From Nocardioides solisilvae (GTDB lineage: Bacteria > Actinomycetota > Actinomycetes > Propionibacteriales > Nocardioidaceae): 64,000 bases of DNA. The stretch lies in NCBI RefSeq assembly GCF_003194625.1, contig NZ_QHKX01000002.1, forward strand, positions 1-64,000, given 5' to 3'. Below, piece by piece: positions 23,819 through 34,178 of this stretch. The notes below the pieces were generated by a model. The model was given only the letters and a program-made list of their open reading frames with translations. It was not told the origin of the DNA and ran no database searches. The position numbers and the translations under genes were made by a program. Position 1 is the first letter of the stretch. The number at the start of each line of letters is the position of its first letter.

Positions 23819-24304
23819 GTGGACGAGGTGACCTGGGGCGCGTTGACGCTCACGTTGACCGTGGTGGGCGTGCTCTGGACGTGGTGGGCGGCCAAGAACC
23901 GTGGGGCCGCGGCCGCCACCCGGGGCGCGGCGTTCACGCTGCTGCCCGCCGCCGCGTGGCTGACCGGCACCCTGGAGATGTTCACGGAGATCGCCGGCTC
24001 CGTGGCCGACTGGGCCACCCACCTGGTCCTGAGCCCCGTCGTGTGGTCGGGCATCGGGCTGGCCGGGCTGTCGGCCCTGCTGTTCCTGGTCTCGGGCTTC
24101 CTGCGGGGCCGCGAGCTGGCCCGCGGTCCCCGCGCACCCCGGGGAGACGGTGACGCCGCGCTCGGCGCCGGTGGGCGGGGCGGCCAGCTTCCGCCTGCCT
24201 CCCCGCCGAGGGGACGCCCCGGCCGCGGCGCCGCACAGGCCGGTCCCGTGGACGACGACCTGGCGGACATCGAGGCGCTGCTGCGCAAGCGGGGGATCAC
24301 CTGA
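23819..24304 (+). CDS. small membrane protein of unknown function
   Basis: 161 aa. Three hydrophobic segments (about residues 5-25, 36-55, 76-98), then a Gly/Pro/Arg-rich tail ending in DDDLADIEALLRKRGIT. Similar actinobacterial proteins exist (sometimes labelled cellulose synthase without good cause); no function is known to me. GTG at 23819. Its stop overlaps the next start as TGATG, so it is coupled to the PLP enzyme gene. Confidence 0.65.
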   Translation: MDEVTWGALTLTLTVVGVLWTWWAAKNRGAAAATRGAAFTLLPAAAWLTGTLEMFTEIAGSVADWATHLVLSPVVWSGIGLAGLSALLFLVSGFLRGRELARGPRAPRGDGDAALGAGGRGGQLPPASPPRGRPGRGAAQAGPVDDDLADIEALLRKRGIT

Positions 24305-25536
24305 TGGGGGTCGAGCCCACACGGGACGCCCTGGTGGAGCGCAACCGGCTCTGGGGCCGGCTGGAGCAGGCCGTGGCCGGGCTCCCCGCCCCGCCCGCGA
24401 CGCCCGTCGCGGTGGTCGACCTCGACGCCTTCGACGCGAACGCCGAGGACCTGGCGCGCCGCGCGGACGGCACCCCCGTCCGGGTCGCCTCCAAGTCGCT
24501 GCGGGTGCCGGCCCTCGTGGCCCGCGCCCTGGCGCGTCCCGGCTTCCGCGGCGTCCTGGCCTACACCGTCGCCGAGGCGCTGTGGCTGCACCGGCAGGGC
24601 CTGTGCGACGACGTCGTCGTGGCCTACCCCAGCGTGGACCGCGTCGCGCTGGCCGAGCTCGTCGCCTCGCCCTCGGCGGCCGCGGCCGTCGCGCTGATGG
24701 TCGACGACGTGGCCCACCTCGACGTGGTGGACGCCCTGCGCGCCTCCAAGGCCGTCCAGGTCCGGGTGGTCCTGGACGTCGACGCCGGGCTGCGGCTGGC
24801 GGGTCAGCACGTGGGCCCCAAGCGCTCGCCCCTCCACGACGGCGCGGGCGTCGCGGCGCTGGCCGCCGAGGTGACCCGCCGCGACGGCTTCCGGCTGGTC
24901 GGCGTGATGACCTACGAGGGCCAGGTCGCCGGCGTCCCCGACGACGTCCCCGGTGAGCGCGCCCGGTCCGCGGTGGTACGCCGGATGAAGGCCGCCTCGG
25001 TCCGCCAGCTCGCCGCCCGCCGCGCCGAGGTGGCACGGGCGCTGGCGCCCCACGGGCCGCTCGAGCTGTGGAACTCCGGGGGCTCCGGCTCGGTGGAGAC
25101 CAGTGCGGCCGACCCCCACGTCACGGAGGTGGCGGCCGGCTCCGGGCTGCTGGTGCCGGGCCTGTTCGACCACTACCGCTCGTTCCGGCCCCGCCCCGCC
25201 GCCTTCTTCGCCGTGCCGGTGACGCGCCGGCCGGCCCCGGGCGTCGTCACGGTCCACGGGGGCGGGCTGGTCGCCTCCGGCCCGCCCGGCCCCGACCGGC
25301 AGCCCGTGCCGTGGTGTCCCCCGGGCCTCGAGCTGACCGCCCTCGAGGGGGCCGGCGAGGTGCAGACCCCGCTCACGGGTCACCCCGCCGCGGGACTCGG
25401 CATCGGGGACCTCGTGTGGTTCCGGCACGCCAAGTCGGGCGAGCTCTTCGAGCACGTCCGGGAGGTCCACCTGGTGAGCGGCAGCGAGGTCGTCGAGACC
25501 GTCCCGACCTACCGCGGCGCCGGCCAGGCCTTCTGA
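24304..25536 (+). CDS. PLP-dependent amino-acid deaminase/aldolase-like enzyme (D-threonine aldolase / D-serine dehydratase type)
   Basis: 410 aa. Fold-type III (alanine-racemase-like) N-terminal barrel with the PLP lysine at about Lys64 (VASKSLRVP), YEGQVAG and a phosphate-binding glycine stretch NSGGSGS. The C-terminal half resembles the metal-binding domain of D-serine dehydratase-like enzymes, with HGGG near 320 and FRHAKSGELFEH near 380. Members act on D-beta-hydroxy amino acids, but this subgroup is not well characterised. Coupled to neighbours on both sides (TGATG upstream, 3-bp gap downstream). Confidence 0.75.
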   Translation: MGVEPTRDALVERNRLWGRLEQAVAGLPAPPATPVAVVDLDAFDANAEDLARRADGTPVRVASKSLRVPALVARALARPGFRGVLAYTVAEALWLHRQGLCDDVVVAYPSVDRVALAELVASPSAAAAVALMVDDVAHLDVVDALRASKAVQVRVVLDVDAGLRLAGQHVGPKRSPLHDGAGVAALAAEVTRRDGFRLVGVMTYEGQVAGVPDDVPGERARSAVVRRMKAASVRQLAARRAEVARALAPHGPLELWNSGGSGSVETSAADPHVTEVAAGSGLLVPGLFDHYRSFRPRPAAFFAVPVTRRPAPGVVTVHGGGLVASGPPGPDRQPVPWCPPGLELTALEGAGEVQTPLTGHPAAGLGIGDLVWFRHAKSGELFEHVREVHLVSGSEVVETVPTYRGAGQAF

Positions 25537-25539
25537 GCC

Positions 25540-26121
25540 GTGCCCGACCTCCTGCGGGACGGCCCGACCGCGGTCGACCGCCTGCTCCGCCTCACGGCGG
25601 CCCGTCGGGCAGGGCGGGGCACCGCGGTCGTCTGCGTCGACGGGCCGTCGGGTTCCGGCAAGACGACGCTGGCGGCCGCGCTGGTCGCCGCCCGCCCCGG
25701 GGCGGGCGTGGTCCACCTCGACGACCTCCTGGCGGGTTGGCGCGGGGGGCTGCCCCGCATGGTCGCCGACCTGGTGGCCGACGTGCTGGCCCCGCGGGCG
25801 GGTGGGCGCCCCGCCGCGCACCGGCACTACGACTGGGTCGCGGGCCGGTTCTCGGGGCGGGTCCCGGTCGAGGCCGCCGAGCTGCTCGTGGTCGAGGGCG
25901 TGGGCGCGGGCTCCCGCCTGACGGCCCCCTACCGCGACGCGCTGGCGTGGGTGGAGGCACCGCTGCCGCTGCGGCTGGCCCGCGGACTGGCGCGCGACGG
26001 TGAGGCCTTCGCCCCGCACTGGCACGAGTGGGCGGCGCGCGAGGCCGCGCACTTCGCCCTCGAGGGCACGCGGGAACGGGCCGACCTGTGCCTGCTCACG
26101 GGTCCGGAGGACGGTGGCTAG
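25540..26121 (+). CDS. P-loop NTPase, uridine-kinase-like
   Basis: 193 aa. Walker A GPSGSGKTT at about 35-43, VVHLDDLLAGW as the likely Walker B/substrate region, HYDWVAGRFSG and LLVVEGVGAGS as in the uridine/pantothenate kinase-like group. Probably phosphorylates a small metabolite; the substrate is unknown. GTG start 3 bp after the preceding stop, so it belongs to the operon starting at 23819. Confidence 0.7.
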   Translation: MPDLLRDGPTAVDRLLRLTAARRAGRGTAVVCVDGPSGSGKTTLAAALVAARPGAGVVHLDDLLAGWRGGLPRMVADLVADVLAPRAGGRPAAHRHYDWVAGRFSGRVPVEAAELLVVEGVGAGSRLTAPYRDALAWVEAPLPLRLARGLARDGEAFAPHWHEWAAREAAHFALEGTRERADLCLLTGPEDGG

Positions 26122-26131
26122 GGTGCGCCTC
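26119..26131 (+). promoter_or_regulatory. -10 box of a leaderless start (epimerase)
   Basis: TAGGGT (26119-26124) and 7 nt to the ATG at 26132. The TAG of the box is also the stop codon of the preceding gene. Confidence 0.45.
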
Positions 26132-27052
26132 ATGAGCTCTCCCAGCGGCGACCAGCTGACCCTCGAGGCCGACGGCTACCGGGCGGTGGTCACCGAGGGC
26201 GGCGGGGCGCTCCGCCTGCTCGAGCACCGGGGCCGCGCGCTGCTCGACGGGTTCGGCGCCGACGAGATGTCGTCGGGCGGCCGCGGGCAGCTGCTCGTGC
26301 CGTGGCCGAACCGCATCCGGGACGGCGCCTACCGGTTCGGCGGCCGCGACCTCCGGCTGGGCCTCACCGACCCGGGCACCGGCAACGCCTCCCACGGGCT
26401 CGCGCGCTGGGTCCCGTGGACCACGCTGGCGCACACCGGCGACGCGGTGGAGCTCGGCCACCGGCTGATGGCGCAGTCCGGCTACCCCTGGCGGCTGGAC
26501 CTGCACGTGCGCTACGCGCTCGGCCCCGACGGGCTCACCGTCACCCAGTCGGTCCGCAACCGCTCCCCCGAGCCCGCCCCCTACGCCAGCGGGGCCCACC
26601 CCTACCTGGCGGTCGGGGACGGGCCCGTCGACCACCTCGAGCTCCACCTCCCCGCGTCCCGCCGCGCCCTCGTGGACGAGCGCCTGCTGCCGGTCGGCAG
26701 CGAGCAGGTGGCCGGGACGGCGTACGACTTCACCGCCCCGCGGCTGGTGGGCGGCACCGCCCTCAACGACGCCTACACCGACCTCGCCCGGGACGCCGAC
26801 GGCTGGGCGACGGTGACGTTGCGGGACCCCCGCACCGGGGACGGCGTACGGCTGCGCGTCGACGAGCACCACCCTTGGCTCCAGCTCTTCACCGCCGACG
26901 GCGCCGGTGCCACCGCCCGCCGTTCGCTGGCGGTGGAGCCGATGACCGCCCCGCCCGACGCGTTCCGCTCCGGCGAGGACCTCGTGGTGCTCGCCCCCGC
27001 CGGGGAGCCGGGCGACGCCTTCGCCGCGTCCTGGCTCGTCGCCGCGGCCTGA
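26132..27052 (+). CDS. aldose 1-epimerase family protein
   Basis: 306 aa, galactose-mutarotase fold. Family features: LVPWPNRIRDGAYRF, the His in NASHGLARWV, the SGAHPYLAVG His, LNDAYTDL, and HHPWLQLFT with AVEPMTAPPDA carrying the catalytic Glu. Interconverts alpha and beta anomers of hexoses or a related sugar; specificity is not evident. The internal TAGGGT box suggests it can be expressed apart from the upstream operon. Confidence 0.85.
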   Translation: MSSPSGDQLTLEADGYRAVVTEGGGALRLLEHRGRALLDGFGADEMSSGGRGQLLVPWPNRIRDGAYRFGGRDLRLGLTDPGTGNASHGLARWVPWTTLAHTGDAVELGHRLMAQSGYPWRLDLHVRYALGPDGLTVTQSVRNRSPEPAPYASGAHPYLAVGDGPVDHLELHLPASRRALVDERLLPVGSEQVAGTAYDFTAPRLVGGTALNDAYTDLARDADGWATVTLRDPRTGDGVRLRVDEHHPWLQLFTADGAGATARRSLAVEPMTAPPDAFRSGEDLVVLAPAGEPGDAFAASWLVAAA

Positions 27053-27061
27053 GCCCGCGTC

Positions 27062-27159
27062 GCCGTGCGCGGGACGCCGTGCGCGGGGCGCCGTGCGCGG
27101 GACGCCGTTCGCCGGGCGCCGTTCGCCGGGCGCCGTTCGCGGGACGCCGTTCGCAGGAC
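27062..27159. repeat. tandem repeat, seven copies of a 14-bp unit
   Basis: Seven head-to-tail copies of GCCGTKCGCSGGRC begin at 27062, 27076, 27090, 27104, 27118, 27132 and 27146. The first three have GCCGTGCGC, the last four GCCGTTCGC; other changes are single bases. The array lies wholly between the epimerase stop (27052) and the -10 box of the DUF1800 gene (27178). Confidence 0.9.
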
Positions 27160-27177
27160 ACGGGGGCGACGACCTCC

Positions 27178-27190
27178 TAGTCTCCTGTCC
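27178..27190 (+). promoter_or_regulatory. -10 box of a leaderless start (DUF1800 gene)
   Basis: TAGTCT (27178-27183) and 7 nt to ATG at 27191. The -35 region would fall at or just after the end of the 14-bp repeats. Confidence 0.45.
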
Positions 27191-28759
27191 ATGCAGTCTC
27201 GGACCTCCCCGGACCGGCGCGCGGTGCTGCGCGGCGGGACCCTGGCCCTCGGCGGCGCGACCGCCGGAACGCTCGGCGCCGTCGTCCCGGCCGCGGCGGC
27301 CCCTGGCCACCGGACCCGCACGTGGGCCCAGCGCCCCCTGCTCGACAAGCAGGACCGCCACCTGGTCAGCCGGTTCAGCTACGGGGTCACCCCCGAGCTG
27401 GCCCGCGAGGTACGGCGCAAGGGCGGAGCCCGGGCGTGGTTCGCCTGGCAGCTCCAGCCGTCCAGGGTCCGCGACCGCACCCACGCCCGGACCGCCGCCT
27501 GGTGGCCGATGCTCGACCACGGGCCGCTGACCCTGTGGAAGAACCACTCCGACGGCATCCGCGGCGGGTGGCTGGTGATGGAGGACTACCAGCGCTGGGT
27601 GATGGCCCGCCGCATGCACTCCCGCCGCCAGGTGCAGGAGACGATGGCCCAGTTCTGGGAGAACCACCTCAACGTCCCCACCAACGGCGAGCAGTGGTTC
27701 CTCTACCGGCGCGACTACGGGGAGACGATCCGGCGCCACGCCCTGGGGCGCTTCGACGAGCTGCTGCTGGCGGCGATCACCCACCCGGCGATGCTGATCT
27801 ACCTCGACAACGCCAGCTCCACCGCGACCAGCCCCAACGAGAACCTTGGCCGCGAGCTGCTCGAGCTGCACACCGTGGGCCGTGGCGGCTTCGACGAGGC
27901 CGACGTCAAGGACTCCGCCCGGATCCTCACCGGGTGGTACGTCGATATGTGGCGCAGCTGGGAGGCGTCCTACCGCCCCGACCTGCACGCCACGGGACGG
28001 GTGCGGGTCAAGGGGTTCTCCGACCCCAACCACGACCCGGACGGACGGGCCGTCACCCGGCGCTACCTCCGCTACCTGGCCCACCACCCCGACACCGCCC
28101 GGCGGATCGCCCACAAGCTCGCGGTGAAGTTCGTCTCCGACGACCCGCCGGCCCGGCTCGTCTCCCGCCTGGCGAAGGTCTACCTGGCCCACGACACCGA
28201 GATCCGGCCGGTGCTCGAGGCCCTGGTCGACTCCCGCGAGTTCCGGCGCTCGGTCGGCGACAAGGTCCGAGACCCGTCCGAGGACGTCGTGGCGACCTAC
28301 CGGGCGCTGCGCGTGCGGATGGGCCGGCCGACCGCGCCCGACTCGGCCGCCAACGCCATGCTGTGGCAGGCGCAGACGATCGGGGCGATGCCCTTCTCGT
28401 GGCCCCGCCCCGACGGCACGCCGCTGGACAACGCCGCCTGGTCCTCCACGAGCCGGCTCCTCGCCTCGTTCCGGACCCACTACTCCATGGCCGGGGGCTG
28501 GTGGCCCACCAAGGACGTGCGCTACCGCCCGCCGAGGTCCTGGGTGCCGAAGTCCGGCATGCGCTTCGACGAGCTGGTCGACCACCTGTCCCGCGAGCTC
28601 CTGCACCAGCCCTCGACGCGGGAGATGCTCAAGGCCTGCTGCGAGGCGACCAACCTGCGCCCGGGCGAGAAGATCACCCACGACCACCCGCTGGTGCGCT
28701 GGACCATGCCCCGGCTGCTGACCACCTTCCTCGACTCCCCCGCCTTCTTCGTCAGGTGA
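27191..28759 (+). CDS. Tat-exported DUF1800 family protein
   Basis: 522 aa. N-terminal twin-arginine signal (PDRRAVLRGG, then an Ala/Gly-rich hydrophobic stretch ending around AAAAPG at about 38). The body matches DUF1800: RFSYGVTPELAREV, MAQFWENHLNV, LGRELLELHTVG, and the helical C-terminal part with LVSRLAKVYL. Proteins of this family occur next to DUF1501 proteins in many phyla; their function is not established. Exported folded, probably with a partner or cofactor. Confidence 0.85.
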   Translation: MQSRTSPDRRAVLRGGTLALGGATAGTLGAVVPAAAAPGHRTRTWAQRPLLDKQDRHLVSRFSYGVTPELAREVRRKGGARAWFAWQLQPSRVRDRTHARTAAWWPMLDHGPLTLWKNHSDGIRGGWLVMEDYQRWVMARRMHSRRQVQETMAQFWENHLNVPTNGEQWFLYRRDYGETIRRHALGRFDELLLAAITHPAMLIYLDNASSTATSPNENLGRELLELHTVGRGGFDEADVKDSARILTGWYVDMWRSWEASYRPDLHATGRVRVKGFSDPNHDPDGRAVTRRYLRYLAHHPDTARRIAHKLAVKFVSDDPPARLVSRLAKVYLAHDTEIRPVLEALVDSREFRRSVGDKVRDPSEDVVATYRALRVRMGRPTAPDSAANAMLWQAQTIGAMPFSWPRPDGTPLDNAAWSSTSRLLASFRTHYSMAGGWWPTKDVRYRPPRSWVPKSGMRFDELVDHLSRELLHQPSTREMLKACCEATNLRPGEKITHDHPLVRWTMPRLLTTFLDSPAFFVR

Positions 28760-28764
28760 CCCCC

Positions 28765-30042
28765 ATGGCCTCCTCCCCCGCGCCCCGGGGCGCGACCACG
28801 TCCTGCTGCGCCGAGTTCGCCGACCTCGCCCGCTCCTCGCGCCGCGCCTTCCTCGGCGGCGCCGTGGCAGCCGGGGTCGCGACGGCCTTCGGCTCCGCCG
28901 TCGTCCAGCCCGCCGCGGTCGCGGCCAGCGGCCGGGCCCGGGGCGTCGTCGTCGTCCTCTCTCTCCGGGGGGCGGCCGACGGCCTCTCCCTCGTCGTGCC
29001 GCACGGCGATCCCGTCTACGCGCAGGCACGCCCGCGCCTGGCGGTGCCGACCGAGTCGCTGCTGGCGGCCGACCCGTTCTTCGGCCTCCACCCGGCGCTC
29101 GCCCCCCTCCTGCCCCTCTGGCAGCAGGGCAAGGTGGCCGCCGTCCACGCCGCCGGGCTGCCTGCCCGCAACCGCTCGCACTTCTCCGCCATGGAGGAGC
29201 TGGAGGACGCGGCTCCCGGCGCCACCAGCCGCACCGGCTGGCTGAACCGCCTGGTGGGTGCACAGTCGCTGGGCACCCCGCTCCAGGCGATGCACCTGGG
29301 CGGCAGCTCCCCCGCCTCGCTCTACGGCCCGGCACCCCACCTCACGACCCGCACGGTCGCGGACGTCGGGATCGCGGGGGCGGACCAGTGGGACGTCGGC
29401 GGGGGGCGGGTCCGCTCCCTGCACACCCTGTGGGACGGCCGGCAGACACACCTGGCCCGGTCGATGCGCGCGACCTTCGCCGCGGTGGGCGAGTTCGCCC
29501 CCGTCAAGGCGTCGGAGAAGACTCCCCAGAACGGCGTCACCTACCCCGCCCACGACCTCGGCCGGGCCCTCAGCGAGGTCGCGCGCATCGTGCGCAGCGA
29601 CGTCGGCGTCGAGGTGGTCACCGTCGACCACGGCGACTGGGACATGCACACCGGGGTGGGCACCGTCGCGGGCGGGGCGATGAAGACGAACGCCGGCCAG
29701 CTGGCCGACGCGCTGGCCGCCTTCTTCGCCGACCTGGGCACCCTCGGCGAGCAGGTGACCGTCGTCTGCCTGAGCGAGTTCGGCCGGCGCGTCCGGGAGA
29801 ACGCCAACGGCGGGCTGGACCACGGCTACGGCACCGTCATGCTGCTGCTCGGGGCCGGTGTCCGGGGCGGCTACCACGGGAGCTGGCCCGGCCTCCAGGA
29901 CGGCGCGGACTCCGACCTCCTGGTCACCACCGACTACCGCAGCGTGCTCGCGGAGGTCGTCTCGTCCCGGTTCGGCGCCAGCATCCCGACGGTCTTCCCG
30001 GGCTTCACCCCCACGCGGGTCGGGGCGATGCTGGGCCGCTGA
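28765..30042 (+). CDS. Tat-exported DUF1501 family protein
   Basis: 425 aa. Twin-arginine signal SRRAFLGGAVAAG (about residues 27-55). The body matches DUF1501, a sulfatase/alkaline-phosphatase-like fold: VVVLSLRGAADGLS, NRSHFSAMEELE, VTVDHGDWDMHTG, CLSEFGRRVRENANGGLDHGYG. The Asp/His residues in the last two segments look like a metal site. ATG at 28765 is 5 bp after the DUF1800 stop; a GTG at 28756 that overlaps that stop is an alternative start. The two genes are clearly one operon. Confidence 0.85.
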   Translation: MASSPAPRGATTSCCAEFADLARSSRRAFLGGAVAAGVATAFGSAVVQPAAVAASGRARGVVVVLSLRGAADGLSLVVPHGDPVYAQARPRLAVPTESLLAADPFFGLHPALAPLLPLWQQGKVAAVHAAGLPARNRSHFSAMEELEDAAPGATSRTGWLNRLVGAQSLGTPLQAMHLGGSSPASLYGPAPHLTTRTVADVGIAGADQWDVGGGRVRSLHTLWDGRQTHLARSMRATFAAVGEFAPVKASEKTPQNGVTYPAHDLGRALSEVARIVRSDVGVEVVTVDHGDWDMHTGVGTVAGGAMKTNAGQLADALAAFFADLGTLGEQVTVVCLSEFGRRVRENANGGLDHGYGTVMLLLGAGVRGGYHGSWPGLQDGADSDLLVTTDYRSVLAEVVSSRFGASIPTVFPGFTPTRVGAMLGR

Positions 30043-30090
30043 GCGAGCGCCCGAGGGCGACGGGCGGGACCGGCGGACCGGCGCGACCGG

Positions 30091-30549
30091 TCAGCCCGGC
30101 TGGGCGCCGAGACGCTCGACGTGCCCGCGCAGCTCGCGCACGGCGGCGCGGGCCCGGGCCCCGTCGGACCCCTGGATGCCCATCACCGGCACGGTGGTCC
30201 CGTCGCTGAGGTCGAGCGAGGCCCACGGGGAGCCGGGAGGCATCCGCACCGCCACGACCTGGGGCCAGGCCAGCCGCCGGTACCGGTAGCCGTTGACCAC
30301 CAGCAGCACGTCGGCCCGCGCCTCCACCCGGGAGCGCGCCAGCGCGTGGCCGACCGCGAAGGCCAGCAGGCCCAGGAAGGCGATCGTGCTCTTCTGGAAG
30401 AGCGTGAACCGCTCGCGGATCGACTCGTCGAACCCGAACCACGCGAACGTGCAGATCACCACGAGCATCACGCCGCAGGCGGTCGCCGCGAGCCGGACGC
30501 CCAGCGGGCGCCACGTCCGCGGCAGCGACGCGTCAGAGCCGGCAGGCAT
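30091..30549 (-). CDS. PH-domain membrane protein
   Basis: 152 aa. Two hydrophobic segments (about 17-37 and 51-69), then a bacterial PH-like domain with VNGYRYRRLAWPQVVAVRMP. Such small proteins are common in actinobacteria and of unknown role. The start overlaps the end of hisG by 17 nt, so it is translated from the his transcript. Confidence 0.75.
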   Translation of the reverse strand: MPAGSDASLPRTWRPLGVRLAATACGVMLVVICTFAWFGFDESIRERFTLFQKSTIAFLGLLAFAVGHALARSRVEARADVLLVVNGYRYRRLAWPQVVAVRMPPGSPWASLDLSDGTTVPVMGIQGSDGARARAAVRELRGHVERLGAQPG

Positions 30550-31399
30550 GGACGTCGGTCAGGAGGATGCCGCGGGCACCCAGGTCGTAGAGCTCGTCCA
30601 TCAGCCGCTGGCTGCCCTCGCGCGGGACCATGGCGCGCACGGCGACCCATCCCTCACGGTGCAGCGGCGAGACGGTCGGCCCCTCGATCCCGGGGGTCAG
30701 CGCGACGGCGTCGGAGACCTGCTCGCTGCGGATGTCGTAGTCCATCATCACGTAGGAGCGGGCCACCAGCACGCCCTCGATCCGGCGGCGGAAGACCTCG
30801 AGCCCGGCCGGGGCGGGGCCCCGACGGCCGATCATCACCGCCTCGGAGGACAGGATCACCTCGCCGAAGACCGCCAGCCCCGCGGCCCGCAGGGTGGAGC
30901 CGGTCTCGACCACGTCGGCGATCACGTCGGCCACGCCGAGCTGGATGCTGGTCTCGACGGCGCCGTCGAGGCGCAGCACGGTGGCCCCGATCCCCCGCTC
31001 GGCCAGGAAGGTCTCGACCACGCCCGTGTAGGAGGTGGCGATCCGCTTGCCCTCGAGGTCCTCGAGGCTCGTGCACCGCCCGGCCGGCCCGGCGAAGTGG
31101 AACTTCGAGCGCCCGAAGCCGAGGCCCAGGACCTCGTCGGCCTGGGCGCCGGAGTCGAGCAGCAGGTCGCGGCCCGTGATCCCGACGTCGAGGGTGCCCT
31201 CCCCCACGTAGAGCGCGATGTCGCGCGGTCGCAGGTAGAAGAACTCGACGCCGTTCTCGGGGTCGACGAGAGCGAGCTCCTTGGAGTCGCTGCGCTGCCG
31301 GTAGCCGGCCTCACGCAGGATCTCGGAGGCGGCCTGCGACAGCGCGCCCTTGTTGGGCACGGCGACGCGCAGCAGCGTCCCGTTCTGCTCTTCGGTCAT
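30533..31399 (-). CDS. hisG: ATP phosphoribosyltransferase (long form)
   Basis: First step of histidine synthesis, joining ATP and PRPP. 288 aa, the long form with its own C-terminal ACT-like regulatory domain (about 215-288), so feedback inhibition by histidine is expected and no HisZ is needed. LRVAVPNKGALS and GITGRDLLLD at the front and the PRPP-binding segment DVIADVVETGSTLRAAGL are intact. 13 bp after hisE. Confidence 0.96.
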   Translation of the reverse strand: MTEEQNGTLLRVAVPNKGALSQAASEILREAGYRQRSDSKELALVDPENGVEFFYLRPRDIALYVGEGTLDVGITGRDLLLDSGAQADEVLGLGFGRSKFHFAGPAGRCTSLEDLEGKRIATSYTGVVETFLAERGIGATVLRLDGAVETSIQLGVADVIADVVETGSTLRAAGLAVFGEVILSSEAVMIGRRGPAPAGLEVFRRRIEGVLVARSYVMMDYDIRSEQVSDAVALTPGIEGPTVSPLHREGWVAVRAMVPREGSQRLMDELYDLGARGILLTDVHACRL

Positions 31400-31412
31400 C
31401 GGTTCCCAGGCC

Positions 31413-31676
31413 TCACAAGTGAGCGTAGACGTCGTCGAGGGTGATGCCGCTGGCCAGCATGAGGACCTGCGCGTGGTAGAGCAGTTGGCTGATCTCCTCC
31501 GCCGCCCGCTCCTTGCCCTCGTGCTCGGCGGCCATCCAGGACTCGGCGGCCTCCTCGACCAGCTTCTTCCCGATCGCATGGACGCCGGCGTCCAGGGCTC
31601 GCACCGTGCCGGATCCCTCGGGGCGGGTCCGGGCGAGCTCGCTGAGCTCGCCCCACAGACCTTCGAACGTCTTCAC
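31413..31676 (-). CDS. hisE: phosphoribosyl-ATP pyrophosphatase
   Basis: 87 aa, MazG-like all-helical fold. Second step of histidine synthesis. Motifs [14 protein letters not shown] and [16 protein letters not shown] carry the metal-binding Glu and Asp/Glu residues. GTG at 31676 is chosen over an upstream ATG (31709) because TAGGCT (31684-31689) lies 7 nt before it and the family start [11 protein letters not shown] follows directly. Confidence 0.95.
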   Translation of the reverse strand: MKTFEGLWGELSELARTRPEGSGTVRALDAGVHAIGKKLVEEAAESWMAAEHEGKERAAEEISQLLYHAQVLMLASGITLDDVYAHL

Positions 31677-31689
31677 GGCGCCCAGCCTA
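31677..31689 (-). promoter_or_regulatory. -10 box of a leaderless start (hisE)
   Basis: Minus-strand TAGGCT (31684-31689) and 7 nt to GTG at 31676; it lies in the 29-bp gap after ribH and would uncouple his from the FMN-controlled rib operon. Confidence 0.5.
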
Positions 31690-31705
31690 GGCGGTCGGTC
31701 GCCGC

Positions 31706-33443
<1,738 letters not shown>

Positions 33444-33447
<4 letters not shown>

Positions 33448-34178
33448 GCGTTGACTCCTTCGGGGACCACCCGGGTGGGGTGGCTCGGACCGGCCTCGGC
33501 CGGCGGTTGGGGGGTGCGGGGGGCCGGGACGGCGCCGGCGGCGCGCCACCACACGACGAAGCCGAGGACGACGAAGCCGGCGTAGACGAGGTACATGACG
33601 GCCGTGGGGTGGTAGCCGGCCCGCAGGAGGCTGGTCACCCCGACGACGTCGACGAGGAGCCAGACCAGCCAGAACTCGACCCAGCCGCGCGCCATCCCCC
33701 AGGTCGCCAGCACCGAGCCGGCGAGGATCCAGGCCTCGGTCGCGGGGCCCCACGAGCCCAGCCGCTCCAGGACGACGTACGCCACGGCGTACCCGACGGC
33801 GCCGACCAGCGCCAGCAGGGCCCGCTCGCCCCAGGTGGCCCAGCGCGGGGCGATCGCCCCGCCGTCGGCGGCGCGGGCGTGGCGACGCAGGCGGTTCCAG
33901 CGCACCCAGCCGTAGAGGCTCACGGCCGCGAAGAAGACCTGGCGGCCGGCCTGCCCCCACAGGGGCTCGGCGACGACGCCGCTCAGCGAGCCGCTGGCAA
34001 AGACCGTGAAGAGGAGGACGTTGCCGACCAGCCCCACCGGCCAGGCCCAGACCACGCGGCGCATGCCGAGCAGGGCGGAGGCGAGGCCGAAGACGTTGCC
34101 CACGACCTCGGGGGCGCTCAGGCTGCCGCCGGGGACGGCGATGGTGCCCTGCACCAGCCATTCGAGCAGGCCCATCAT
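33444..34178 (-). CDS. ribM: PnuC-like riboflavin transporter
   Basis: 244 aa, about seven hydrophobic segments, PnuC fold with the W-rich segments [11 protein letters not shown] and [11 protein letters not shown]. PnuC itself imports nicotinamide riboside, but PnuC-like genes inside riboflavin operons (Streptomyces davawensis, Corynebacterium) are the riboflavin facilitator RibM. The same order ribE-ribM-ribBA-ribH and control by the FMN riboswitch support that reading. Pro-rich tail after residue 215. ATGA overlaps at both ends. Confidence 0.85.

Noticed and set aside
27062-27159. CRISPR array
   Set aside because: The 14-bp units are directly adjacent with no spacers and no cas genes nearby.
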